The notes beneath the pieces are model-generated. The model did not search any database. It saw only the letters and a list, made by a program, of their open reading frames with translations, and was not told the origin of the DNA. Below, piece by piece: positions 1 through 7,905 of a DNA stretch of 60,309 nucleotides (its first letter is position 1; each line of letters begins with the position of its first letter). Source of the stretch: a virus; the IMG/VR virus record IMGVR_UViG_3300050821_008749, positions 1 through 60,309 of that record; one strand, 5' to 3'. A program made the translations under genes and the position numbers.

Positions 1-113
1 ATGTAAAACCTGACATATATGCCTCTGAGTATACCGCAATTGTTTTCGTCAAGCTATGGCTACCTGTCAGGGCAAGACCTGGTTACGTGGGTAGATCCTA
101 CTTTGATCATTAA
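1..113 (+). CDS. 3' part of a small ORF that crosses the window ends
   Basis: If the end of the window is joined to its start, the reading frame that opens at ATG 60273 continues through position 1 to a TAA at 111-113, giving about 49 residues in total. The part here reads YVKPDIYASEYTAIV and onward without a break. It overlaps the connector ORF by 95 nt in another frame, which is long, so only one of the two frames may be coding here. No family recognised. The call depends on the genome being circular. Confidence 0.35.
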   Translation, partial: VKPDIYASEYTAIVFVKLWLPVRARPGYVGRSYFDH

Positions 114-942
114 ACAGACGAATGTCAATCCAAATGCTATTCAGCTGGGGATAAATACGGCGATTGCGGAAGTTGGTATGAAGCTCGCAACCAAATACGA
201 CCTGACGAGCGAATTAACGAAATCGCCGCCTAATCAGGGGCTTATAGTAGCTACAGTGGCTGGCGGAGCCGTGACGGGCTTAAATCTCATAAACCCGGGT
301 AGTGGATACATCGGCGCGCCGACTGTAACATTTGGAGGACCGGGGACCGGGGCAACCGGTACAGCAACGGTTTCCAGTGTCGGTGTAATCAGTATTGAGG
401 TTTTAAAGGGAGGACGCAGGTACGCGCAGCCGCCGACGGTCTACATAAATGGGGGTGGCGGGACCGGCGCGACAGCTATCGCTGTTTTAAGCCAATGGGG
501 AAATGTAGCCGAGATAATAGTTACGGCAGCAGGAACAGGCTATACCAGTATACCGACGATTTCAATTGTTCCGGTAAACGGCGATACCCAAGGAGGCGGT
601 GCTTATGCAGTTGCTTCCATTAATCTCGGTATATTGACTGGCGTAACTTTAACGTTAGGGGGGTCCGGATACGGGACGGCCCCTGCAGTCACTTTATCTG
701 GCGGCTTAGGCAATGATCTCCGGGATTTGGTCCTGGTTAAAATTCTGTCCCTTTTCGCCGTTCGGAACATCCTCGGTAATTTCCAATCGCTCTCGGATAA
801 GCTGAAAGCTGACCTAGCTGGTGCCGATATGGATATCCTGGACATACGTAATGGACAGGGTAATTTGAAATTGTATGAGCCGGGGCAGCAATTAACGAGT
901 GACGCAAGACTTATAAATAGCTCATTTTCAACGATAGGATAA
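19..942 (+). CDS. Probable Mu gp36-like head-tail connector with an inserted Gly-rich repeat domain
   Basis: 307 residues. The N-terminal ~70 residues (YLSGQDLVTW, then a helix ending in KYDLTSEL) and the C-terminal ~80 residues (LRDLVLVKILSLFAVRNI, then DILDIRNGQGNLKLYEPG) have the general layout of gp36/DUF1320-type connector proteins, which sit beside the portal and join head to tail. Between them, at about residues 75-225, lie three to four beta-rich repeats built on GSGY..APTVT and GTGYTSIPTIS, a repeat style seen in phage surface and decoration proteins. Such connectors are normally about half this length, so the repeats look like an insertion. The gene lies 2 nt before the portal gene and is probably co-translated with it. 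The connector assignment is inferred from context and weak resemblance. Confidence 0.5.
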   Translation: MPLSIPQLFSSSYGYLSGQDLVTWVDPTLIIKQTNVNPNAIQLGINTAIAEVGMKLATKYDLTSELTKSPPNQGLIVATVAGGAVTGLNLINPGSGYIGAPTVTFGGPGTGATGTATVSSVGVISIEVLKGGRRYAQPPTVYINGGGGTGATAIAVLSQWGNVAEIIVTAAGTGYTSIPTISIVPVNGDTQGGGAYAVASINLGILTGVTLTLGGSGYGTAPAVTLSGGLGNDLRDLVLVKILSLFAVRNILGNFQSLSDKLKADLAGADMDILDIRNGQGNLKLYEPGQQLTSDARLINSSFSTIG

Positions 943-944
943 TT

Positions 945-2531
945 ATGGGAACATCGAAAGCGCGGCAATTGAGACGGTCAGGAAATCCGGTTGTGATGAC
1001 CCGGAAGCAAGACTATTTAGCAGGGGTGAAGACCGGTAATATTCGAAATACACCTGCCGCATCTGGCGGCCCAATGTCCACTTCGCCCCGGGGAGCAACG
1101 AGGCCAGGCGCCAGCGGATGGGGTGTCGGATCTCCAGGGGCTAAGCCCGCTATGGGAGATACGCCCGCCGTGAATCCTTGGCAGATGCCGAAGCCTACCG
1201 GCTTAACGCATACTTCCCAGACGTACGCGCCCAATTATTACGTGGAATGGAACTTTTCTACCTGGCGGGCCGTCGTCGATCAATGTCGTAATTACGGATA
1301 TACCATGCCGTTTGCGACAATGGTAACGTGGGTATATCAGTGTTCACCGTTTATCCGGTCACTTTTCAATACATCGAAAGCCTGGATTGATAATATCCCG
1401 TTCTTTTGCGAGGATGGTAAAGGGAATCAATACCCGGAATGGACTGCTGCTCTGGTAGGCGAGCGGTATCAGCGGAAAATCATTCAGCAGTTTCTTTTGG
1501 CAAATGCCTGGGGATTTACAGGCATCAACTTTGATCCCTGGGCCAAAAAGATGCTGAAATACCCGATGCAAGATGTAGATCCTATTAACGGTTTGCTTAG
1601 GCAAAGTACCTGGAATTTCACGAACGGCTTATTTTTCAATACGATCCCAAATATGATATTGATCCAGCCGGACCCCTCTTCGGAAGGTTTTTGCGGCGAT
1701 ATGGAACCGATATCTAGGTCGTTTATAGCCATGAATCTGAATAAATCCAGCTGGTTGAATGCCGGGCTTCGGCTGGCGATGCCAATCATTACTGCCGGCT
1801 ATCCCCAGGATGATGCCAGGTTAAATGAGTTGGGCCAGGAAATGAACCCGTTCAAAATTCAGGCGGACGATATTTTACGGAATATAAAACCCGGGGAAGG
1901 TGTTTCATATCCTTATATCATTAATGATAAGCAGGAGGTCCAGAAATCGATCATGATCGAATTCGAGAAACCAGGGACCGGTGGTAAAGCGCATGACATT
2001 TTCAGCGATTTCAATGAGGCTGAAAAGAACGAGATCCGGGAAATGTGGCTGGGAGGTACGCTGACAGCTGACGTAGGGGACCGCGGATCCAGGGCTCTGG
2101 GTGAAGTCCAGGAACGTAAGTTCGAGATGTTTATGAAAGGACCTGTGGAAGATGTAATTGACGGGTTGAATACGCAGTATGTTCCGAAAATGCGCTCGTT
2201 CTTTCACAATATGCCCGGCGACCTGGTCATTAATATCGATCGGACGCGTCAAAAGAGCGCCGATGAAATCGTCATGCTGTCTAATGTTATGAACCAGAAT
2301 GGTTTAAAGCTCAATAAAAAATTCTTTGTATCCAATGGTCTCCCTGAAGAGTTCATCGAAGACGCTGTCCCTGCAGGGGATGAAGAGGAAGGTTTCGAGC
2401 AAAACCCAGATGCCAAAAACCCCGCTAAAGCCGGTAATATATCGTCCAAGGATCTCCAAAGTGCCCGACACCTGGGCGCGCTTAGCACTCGGATTGACTA
2501 TGGAGGAGTAAAAAAAAAGTTCCTGAGCTAA
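945..2531 (+). CDS. Phage portal protein
   Basis: 528 residues, usual portal length. The portal forms the dodecameric ring at the head vertex through which DNA is packaged. Its place between the connector and a MuF-like head protein, its size, and the C-terminal stretch DVGDRGSRALGEVQERKFEM (about residues 375-394), which resembles the Mu gp29/DUF935-type portal region, support the call. The N-terminus is basic and Gly/Pro-rich. The last codons read GVKKKFLS and contain nine consecutive A residues at 2510-2518 followed by G. A -1 slip there would bypass the stop and enter the MuF frame, so the protein may also be made as a portal-MuF fusion of about 950 residues. Confidence 0.8.
   Translation: MGTSKARQLRRSGNPVVMTRKQDYLAGVKTGNIRNTPAASGGPMSTSPRGATRPGASGWGVGSPGAKPAMGDTPAVNPWQMPKPTGLTHTSQTYAPNYYVEWNFSTWRAVVDQCRNYGYTMPFATMVTWVYQCSPFIRSLFNTSKAWIDNIPFFCEDGKGNQYPEWTAALVGERYQRKIIQQFLLANAWGFTGINFDPWAKKMLKYPMQDVDPINGLLRQSTWNFTNGLFFNTIPNMILIQPDPSSEGFCGDMEPISRSFIAMNLNKSSWLNAGLRLAMPIITAGYPQDDARLNELGQEMNPFKIQADDILRNIKPGEGVSYPYIINDKQEVQKSIMIEFEKPGTGGKAHDIFSDFNEAEKNEIREMWLGGTLTADVGDRGSRALGEVQERKFEMFMKGPVEDVIDGLNTQYVPKMRSFFHNMPGDLVINIDRTRQKSADEIVMLSNVMNQNGLKLNKKFFVSNGLPEEFIEDAVPAGDEEEGFEQNPDAKNPAKAGNISSKDLQSARHLGALSTRIDYGGVKKKFLS
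2513..2519 (+). other. Candidate -1 ribosomal frameshift site (A AAA AAG)
   Basis: The portal frame reads AAA AAA AAG just before TTC CTG AGC TAA. A slip back by one base on A AAA AAG continues as GTT CCT GAG CTA ACC and stays open to 3796, joining portal residue 525 to about 425 residues that include the whole MuF protein. The -1 frame is open from 2498 but has no ATG until 2615, although its residues (for example GTGGKNLRVPPRKVPSE) look coding. A weak six-pair hairpin, CCTGAG with TTTAGG, starts a few bases downstream. A homopolymer length error in the assembly would look the same. Confidence 0.55.
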
Positions 2532-2614
2532 CCGGTTATCTCTCTTTAGGAACTGGCGGTAAAAATCTTCGCGTCCCGCCGCGCAAAGTCCCTTCTGAAA
2601 TTACTGAGGAGGCG

Positions 2615-3796
2615 ATGAAATTCTACTACCATAACCGGAAGGGTAAGCTTATATTCAAGCCTCTTTATGCTCAATATGTTAAGGAGTTTATGAGCGTAAT
2701 TTCTGAAGACGTCGCATGGAAAACGGCGTTTAAGAATTTCCGGGATACCGGCGTTTTTGAGCGATACATGCTCAACAGCTATCAGTTTTCCGCGGCTAAG
2801 ACGCTAGATGAAGGTCGGTTGCTCCAGGCGGCCGTATATGAAGGAGAAACGGTCCGGGGATATTCCGCTTTTAAACGAGCGGCGAGGGAAATCACCGATA
2901 TACATCAGGAAACGTGGTTACGGACAGAGTACGACAACGCTCGCCAACAGATGGTTGCCTCGCAGGAATTTCGGGCCATGCGCGACGTGGCGGATCTATA
3001 TCCCTATTGGGTCTATAAGACACGACATGATGCCCGGGTACGTCCGGAACACGCTGCTTTGGAGGGTAAGATCTTCCGGATGGGCGACCCGAATGGAGAT
3101 GCTTGTTATCCTCCCGTTGACTGGAATTGCCGCTGCAATGGCGAATCGGCAGACGGCAGGTATCTGGAGGATAATCGGACCCGGGCGCTTACAGCGGCTG
3201 AATCTAAGGTTATTTTATACGGCAATGACGAAGACGGGAAGCCCTATATAGACCCTCAATTCCGGTATAATCCAGCTGATCAGGGTATGATGCCTCGCCA
3301 GGGTCGGTATTTCGACACGTTCCCTTCAGCCAATAGCGCCGGCGCGAAAATGTTCAAGGTTTCAGATGTTCCGGAGGATTATCAGGCTCGATACCCGGAA
3401 ACTTTCGCGGCCAGGACCCTCCATCATTTGATCGGGCTCATGAATGATTGGCGCCGCAATGAGCATGCCGATAATAGGGACAATGTAATTTTCCAAAATG
3501 CTGAAATGCAGGCTAATATAACTTTTGGATCTCACGCGCTGCATGCGGTTTCGAAGCATCCGCGCAATATTGAATTCCTGCCCCAAACGTTGAAACAACC
3601 GGATGAAATTTGGATGAGCTGGGAAAATCTTGAAAAACAGTTGAATATTTCAAGTAATTATATTACCTTTATGAATAGAGCAGCTTACGTAGTACAAGTC
3701 AAGGCCAGCCAGGTGACTGATGCTTTTGCAGTTGCCGCCAGCCAGGTTGATCGATACAGACGAGGTTTGCCATTCATTCATCCTCAAAATCACTAA
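2615..3796 (+). CDS. MuF-like minor head / head morphogenesis protein (SPP1 gp7 family)
   Basis: 393 residues from the first ATG, which is preceded by GAGGAGG. The family lines the inside of the head near the portal and is often injected or needed for assembly. The diagnostic MuF core is at about residues 125-185: YWVYKTRHDARVRPEHAALE, then DACYPPVDWNCRCNG, with the spaced Cys and RP.HAALEG residues. The C-terminal part (about 240-393) contains FGSHALHAVSKHPRNIEFLP, which resembles a barnase/EndoU-like or CdiA-type extension but is not firmly assignable. The same frame is open upstream to 2498 without a start codon, so this domain may be made mainly as a frameshift extension of the portal. 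Confidence 0.8.
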   Translation: MKFYYHNRKGKLIFKPLYAQYVKEFMSVISEDVAWKTAFKNFRDTGVFERYMLNSYQFSAAKTLDEGRLLQAAVYEGETVRGYSAFKRAAREITDIHQETWLRTEYDNARQQMVASQEFRAMRDVADLYPYWVYKTRHDARVRPEHAALEGKIFRMGDPNGDACYPPVDWNCRCNGESADGRYLEDNRTRALTAAESKVILYGNDEDGKPYIDPQFRYNPADQGMMPRQGRYFDTFPSANSAGAKMFKVSDVPEDYQARYPETFAARTLHHLIGLMNDWRRNEHADNRDNVIFQNAEMQANITFGSHALHAVSKHPRNIEFLPQTLKQPDEIWMSWENLEKQLNISSNYITFMNRAAYVVQVKASQVTDAFAVAASQVDRYRRGLPFIHPQNH

Positions 3797-3797
3797 A

Positions 3798-4097
3798 ATG
3801 AAACAAGTAACAACTGGACTTGCCTGCATGATCATCGGTTTAGGCATTTTCGTAACTGGGGGCTTCGTTGATAGCCTTATCACTATGTTCCTTTGCACTT
3901 CTTTAGGCGCACTTACTTTCGGCTTCGGCGCTGGGATTATCGTAGCGTGCCAAGTAGCCGATCGAGATTTTAGAAAGTGCAATTTCTGTAACGGCACAGG
4001 CTGGTACGATTATCAAAATCTTGATGGAACAATGTCAAAGGAAAGATGCGGCCGTTGCTTTGGTAAAGGAATAATTTCAAAAACTGGAAAATATTAG
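3798..4097 (+). CDS. Small membrane protein with a DnaJ-type zinc ribbon
   Basis: 99 residues; start chosen at ATG 3798, one base after the MuF stop. Two hydrophobic segments (about residues 5-22 and 25-50) are followed by two CxxCxGxG motifs, CNFCNGTG and CGRCFGKG, the paired zinc-binding pattern of DnaJ cysteine-rich regions. There is no J-domain, so it cannot act as a complete DnaJ. The next gene has the same design, so the pair probably share a role. Position inside the head/neck operon suggests a membrane-linked assembly or host-interaction function, but that is inference. Confidence 0.6.
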   Translation: MKQVTTGLACMIIGLGIFVTGGFVDSLITMFLCTSLGALTFGFGAGIIVACQVADRDFRKCNFCNGTGWYDYQNLDGTMSKERCGRCFGKGIISKTGKY

Positions 4098-4100
4098 GGT

Positions 4101-5102
4101 ATGAAAATAGGTTACATACTGACCGCAATAATGGGTGCAACATTTGTAATTGCCGGGTTAATTATGAGCGCTCAAAAAATATATGAAATCGGCTTAGTAC
4201 TTATAGCTTATGCTATTGGCGGCTATCATGAATTGCATTTTGCAGAAAAACCTGAAAAAAAAGTACATCCTTTTGAAATACCTAGGCCTAAAAATCCAGT
4301 TAAAGAAGCGCATAAAACCGTCGCTATAGTAGATTGCGATATGTGCGGCGGCTCAGGAATGATACCTGATATAGGTCAAAATAGTCCATGCCCTGATTGT
4401 CAAGGATTAGGAACCAAAAGAGTAGCATGCAATACGATGAGAGAGTATTTAGCTAAGATGAAGGTTTCCTGCGCTGAGTGCGTTGATCCTGTAGAATATT
4501 CAGGTCATGTGAATGTTTTTGCAAAAGATAAAAAAATACACATACATCCAGCTGAAAAAGAACTTGAGGAACGTGAAGAAGCTGAATGCGGTATGTGCGC
4601 AGGAACCGGCATGATCGAAGGAACGGGATCATGGAATTCAGTGACTTGCCCAAATTGTAAAGGGAAAGGTATCACCAAAATTTTTTATTGCCCCGCGCCT
4701 AAGCCTATTTCAATTACCGAGCTGCTTCAAAATGGTAACGAAAAAATGACAGCGTATCCTTATATAAAAAATTCAAAAGGAGAAATACTCAATCCTGGAG
4801 AAATGAATTTTGAAGCTGAGAGAAAAGACATGTCAGACGGAGATAAACAGCTAATGGAGAGATTCCATAAAGTTTTTCCAGGTAATGAAAATAGCGTAGC
4901 TATACTCTTAGGCGGTCCGTTCTTTACTGACGCCGACAGGCTTTATCAGACGCTTAAAAAGTATATGGCGCATGTGATAGAGATAGAAGGTACGTCCTTC
5001 ATGGAATTTTCAGGGCCGGATGGCCGATCCCTTGATCGCTTCACTCCGGAAGAAATTACCGGGCTAAAATATGTGGAGGAAAGTATCCATGCAATTAGGT
5101 AA
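4101..5102 (+). CDS. Membrane protein with two DnaJ-type zinc-finger pairs
   Basis: 333 residues. An N-terminal pair of hydrophobic segments (residues ~5-45) precedes two separate CxxCxGxG pairs: CDMCGGSG with CPDCQGLG near residues 80-105, and CGMCAGTG with CPNCKGKG near residues 163-195. The remaining C-terminal ~130 residues are soluble and charged and match no family I recognise. The upstream gene carries one such pair with the same topology, so the two look like a duplicated unit. A zinc-dependent chaperone or scaffold-like role at the membrane is possible but unproven. Confidence 0.6.
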   Translation: MKIGYILTAIMGATFVIAGLIMSAQKIYEIGLVLIAYAIGGYHELHFAEKPEKKVHPFEIPRPKNPVKEAHKTVAIVDCDMCGGSGMIPDIGQNSPCPDCQGLGTKRVACNTMREYLAKMKVSCAECVDPVEYSGHVNVFAKDKKIHIHPAEKELEEREEAECGMCAGTGMIEGTGSWNSVTCPNCKGKGITKIFYCPAPKPISITELLQNGNEKMTAYPYIKNSKGEILNPGEMNFEAERKDMSDGDKQLMERFHKVFPGNENSVAILLGGPFFTDADRLYQTLKKYMAHVIEIEGTSFMEFSGPDGRSLDRFTPEEITGLKYVEESIHAIR

Positions 5103-5358
5103 GCAAAGCCGAATAGTGAAGCAGGCGCAATTAAATGCTAGATTTTATCGATATATAGATAAAGTATTTGCAGGTTTCACTAGAGCAACTAGCTGGAAAG
5201 GCATGCCCATTTTAGTAGATGGCTCACGTAATACTGGCGTCATATGGAGCAACATGATGGATCAGCAACCTAAAGAATACGGCCCTGAGATCATTAGAGC
5301 AGCTAGATTGAGCGAGGCAATTATTTACGACGTTCACGGAAAACCGATGAATTTATGA
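5089..5358 (+). CDS. Small protein of unknown function
   Basis: 89 residues from ATG 5089, chosen over ATG 5071 because it has GGAGG upstream and a shorter overlap with the previous gene. Basic N-terminus (GKQSRIVKQAQLNARFYRY), no membrane segment. It overlaps the next start by an ATGA junction, so the genes are translationally coupled. No recognisable family. Confidence 0.55.
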   Translation: MQLGKQSRIVKQAQLNARFYRYIDKVFAGFTRATSWKGMPILVDGSRNTGVIWSNMMDQQPKEYGPEIIRAARLSEAIIYDVHGKPMNL

Positions 5359-5687
5359 TACAAAAATATCCTGAGCATCTGCGACTTCCGGAGATAATAA
5401 AATACGGAACGCCTATAGGCGATAGTTTGATGATTTATGACCAGACAGGTCGTAATATATGCAAGGACTATGCTATTCAAGAAATAAATACTTTAACTGG
5501 AAAAGCGATTCTCAGAGATATAAAAAGGATCGAAGGAACAAGCGGGATTGAAATTGGCCCTGTCTATGAAAAAACATTTGACGGCATTATTTTCATGCTC
5601 AAAGCTGCGCCAAGTAAAAATATAGCGCTGGCATACATTGAGGCAATCGCTTTAGCCATATATCATCTATTCCCAGCTAAAAAATAG
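5355..5687 (+). CDS. Hypothetical protein in the neck-gene operon
   Basis: 110 residues, starting within the stop codon of the preceding gene. Soluble, mixed alpha/beta-looking sequence with a C-terminal hydrophobic helix (NIALAYIEAIALAIYHLF). No motif recognised. Location before the tail-completion protein suggests a virion assembly role, by context only. Confidence 0.5.
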   Translation: MIQKYPEHLRLPEIIKYGTPIGDSLMIYDQTGRNICKDYAIQEINTLTGKAILRDIKRIEGTSGIEIGPVYEKTFDGIIFMLKAAPSKNIALAYIEAIALAIYHLFPAKK

Positions 5688-5690
5688 CCC

Positions 5691-6449
5691 ATGCACACTT
5701 TCAACGAACTCATGGCCGATTTCGATACTGCGCAGAAAGCCTTGGAAAAGCTCCAAAAGGTAGATGCACCTAAGATAATGGGCGTTGAATCTGTTAGGAT
5801 CATTAAGCAGAATATTGACCCTATCCAAGGTTATGATAGCGGCGCCGGTGTGGCTAAATGGCGTCCTCGTTCAGATAAGACGAACGCTGCGTATGATCGG
5901 AATAGAAGCCGCGCTGCAGCAAAGTCTCTAGCGCGAGAAAAAGCTAAAACAGCCCGATTAAGTAAACGGGCGGCTAAAGAATTGAAAGTAGCTATAAAAC
6001 AGTCGGAGATCGCTAAAAACGGGGGCCCGTCAGTTGCTGAACAACGGTTAGCGGCTGCTACTAAATTAGCAGAAGGGCGAGCCAAGGCAATTGCAAAAGC
6101 AGCGGCTACCCGAGCAGCAAATCTAGCTGCAGGTAAGTACAAAAGTCCCCGGCGCGGCGGTAATTCCACATACAAAGGCTCGGTCTACAGCAGCCAAAAT
6201 CCTTTGCTGTATCAGACCGGCGTACTTTATCGCGGTATTAAGTACGTTATCAATGGCTCTAACGTATCTGTTGGCGTAGATTTCGGTCTCATTCCCTATG
6301 CGCAAACAATGAATGCTGGTAGTTTATCTCGAAACATTCCCGCCAGGCAATATCTACCGGTAGGCCAACCCAATTTAAAAATCATTAACGCGGTCCTTAA
6401 AAAGTTCGATTATGAACGTGATAGGATCATGAAAAAATTTAAACGATGA
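5691..6449 (+). CDS. Virion morphogenesis / tail completion protein (Mu gpG-like)
   Basis: 252 residues. The ends match the phage virion morphogenesis family (PF05069): near the N-terminus an ESVRIIKQNI segment and GVAKWRPRSD, and at the C-terminus LLYQTGVLYRGIKY, then GLIPYAQTMNAG and NIPARQYLPV, the usual 'tagL..si.y...YA..hn.G..IPaRpflg' pattern. A Lys/Ala/Arg-rich helix (residues ~65-160) is inserted in the middle. The family helps complete the tail or join it to the head. ATGA overlap with the next gene. Confidence 0.75.
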   Translation: MHTFNELMADFDTAQKALEKLQKVDAPKIMGVESVRIIKQNIDPIQGYDSGAGVAKWRPRSDKTNAAYDRNRSRAAAKSLAREKAKTARLSKRAAKELKVAIKQSEIAKNGGPSVAEQRLAAATKLAEGRAKAIAKAAATRAANLAAGKYKSPRRGGNSTYKGSVYSSQNPLLYQTGVLYRGIKYVINGSNVSVGVDFGLIPYAQTMNAGSLSRNIPARQYLPVGQPNLKIINAVLKKFDYERDRIMKKFKR

Positions 6450-6688
6450 GCCGATACAGATTGATTAAAAGCTATACGTCGTCAACTAGTTGCAGTGAAC
6501 ACGTAACTAAAGGTTTGAAAGTGATAATGACTTTAGAAGAGTTACAGTTACTGAGACCTGAATTTGAATTGGTGCAAGTTCCTTCACCGTCTGACTTTAG
6601 AGTGGCCTCCGTTCAAATAGAAGCGACGCATGTTAAATGCGGAAGCAGATTTATTTATCAAGTTCAATTTGAAAAAACGTTGCTATGA
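6446..6688 (+). CDS. Hypothetical small neck protein
   Basis: 80 residues with ATGA overlaps to both neighbours, so it is part of a coupled translation series. N-terminus MSRYRLIKSYTSSTSC, mostly polar, no membrane segment or metal motif. Function not recognised. Size and position are those of a head-tail joining or head-closure protein. Confidence 0.5.
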   Translation: MSRYRLIKSYTSSTSCSEHVTKGLKVIMTLEELQLLRPEFELVQVPSPSDFRVASVQIEATHVKCGSRFIYQVQFEKTLL

Positions 6689-7263
6689 TTGAGAATAACA
6701 TCGATGAAGACATAAAACTCGCAATCTTTCAGGAGACGCAAGCTTTTTTGAATGCTTGCTATCCTAGCGCAACCGTCGCGTATAAGACTGATTTCAATAA
6801 GAACGGTGGTAAGTTTTCGCATGGCGGTACCTGGGTCTTGTTGCATATCTCGTCAAGTGGCGGCGGCCAGTATATCGGAAATGTCTGCAAAGTTGAGCAC
6901 TTGGTCCATTTCAATGCGTACAATTACATGCCAGATGTAAACGGAAGCGATATGGAAGACGGCTATTCGATGTATCAGACTGGCTTTATGCGCGCAGTTC
7001 GGCAGCATTTTGTACGGAGAAAATGGCTGGGCGACAATCCTGTATCGACGATGCCGTATATTATGACGCAATACGGCTTTAAATGGGCGCTCTCTGAAGT
7101 GAGGGAGGCCGAACATATAGAAATGGACGGATTAAGCCTTGGCGAGGCCATTACGATGGATTGCATAGCCCTGGATGTATCGACGTCAGATACATTAAGC
7201 GTGCCGTTAGGAACGCCTACCTGGACGGTGCCATCCGGTACGGTAGAAACGCCGGCAGAATAG
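6685..7263 (+). CDS. Probable tail-terminator or neck protein
   Basis: 192 residues, last gene of the left structural operon, directly before a strong terminator. Aromatic-rich soluble protein (VRRKWLGDNPVSTMPYIMT, YGFKWALSEV) with a low-complexity Thr/Pro tail. No clear family signature. Its place after the gpG-like protein and before the sheath cassette, once the minus-strand block is ignored, fits a tail terminator, but this is positional inference. Confidence 0.45.
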   Translation: MIENNIDEDIKLAIFQETQAFLNACYPSATVAYKTDFNKNGGKFSHGGTWVLLHISSSGGGQYIGNVCKVEHLVHFNAYNYMPDVNGSDMEDGYSMYQTGFMRAVRQHFVRRKWLGDNPVSTMPYIMTQYGFKWALSEVREAEHIEMDGLSLGEAITMDCIALDVSTSDTLSVPLGTPTWTVPSGTVETPAE

Positions 7264-7284
7264 TTTAAGCTGAAATATATTGTG

Positions 7285-7317
7285 AAAGGCTAATATTTCT
7301 ATTAGCCTTTTTCTTTT
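7285..7317 (+). terminator. Intrinsic terminator after the head/neck operon
   Basis: Perfect 10-bp stem AAAGGCTAAT (7285-7294) with ATTAGCCTTT (7301-7310), 6-nt loop, followed by TTCTTTT. It lies 21 nt after the last plus-strand stop and before the converging minus-strand block, and the A-rich left side may let it work in both directions. Confidence 0.85.
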
Positions 7318-7388
7318 GCAATGCGCTATCCATTCCTGGCCTAAACCGCGAGTAAATTTAAATAGCCAGTTATTCCAGTCATTAATAG

Positions 7389-7649
7389 TCACGGCCTACA
7401 GTTTGGCGGCGTTTCAGGCCAATCCCAATACATTCTTTTTGGCTGCGCATCCTTTTTATGCGGCACCCCGAATTGAATGCTTGGTATTGGGTACCTAATA
7501 TGCAGACCGCCGCCAAATAGTTGTAAAGTAGGATTTTCTACATGATTTGATAAAACGATAGCTGGGCATTTATCAAAGCTATCGTAACCATTTAAAAATA
7601 CAGTAACTATTCTACCTATAGCAGGGGCGTATATTCCAGGGGATTCCAT
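7389..7649 (-). CDS. Small phage protein ending in a VPHK...WDWPE signature
   Basis: 86 residues, last gene of the minus-strand block. Contains PAIGRIV near the start, a central CPAIVLSN, then FGVPHKKDA and YWDWPE near the end. A plus-strand protein at 34576 has the matching series (PTVGRQV, APAIVIQ, YSVPHK, YWDWPE), so the two are paralogs. Soluble, no known function. Paralogs in two expression units suggest a small family with timing-specific use. Confidence 0.65.
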   Translation of the reverse strand: MESPGIYAPAIGRIVTVFLNGYDSFDKCPAIVLSNHVENPTLQLFGGGLHIRYPIPSIQFGVPHKKDAQPKRMYWDWPETPPNCRP

Positions 7650-7655
7650 AGCTGT

Positions 7656-7904
7656 TTATTTTATCACTAACACATCACTTTTCTTTGTTGTCAAAAAGGA
7701 AGGCGTTAACGGCTTATTAAAAGATAAAAGACTTTGCCATATCATGCCAGTAAATAGGATACGCAAGCGTTCCCTAAAGGATAATTTCCAACAGGAAATG
7801 CATTCGCCCAGGTCGCTTTTATTTTCAAATACCGGCAACGGCTTATATGGCGGCTGATTTCTGGCGTATACTTTATTATGCTCGGGAAAATATGTAGGTT
7901 TCAT
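7656..7904 (-). CDS. Small protein of the Bacteroidetes-phage 'ISCWKLSFRERL' type
   Basis: 82 residues. The central segment GECISCWKLSFRERLRILFTG followed by MIWQSLLSFNKPLTPSFL is a pattern I recognise from short hypothetical proteins of Bacteroidetes phages. A hydrophobic helix is flanked by basic residues, so peripheral membrane association is possible. Biological role unknown. It is 1 nt from the neighbouring gene in the same operon. Confidence 0.6.
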   Translation of the reverse strand: MKPTYFPEHNKVYARNQPPYKPLPVFENKSDLGECISCWKLSFRERLRILFTGMIWQSLLSFNKPLTPSFLTTKKSDVLVIK

Positions 7905-7905
7905 A

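Noticed and set aside
2249-2488. Minus-strand ORF against the portal 3' end
   Set aside because: Ser/Pro-rich antisense translation of a well-supported portal gene.
2521-2580. Strong stimulatory pseudoknot downstream of the portal slip site
   Set aside because: Only a weak six-pair hairpin near the site and a GGCGG/CCGCC pairing too far away were found; not convincing as a stimulator.
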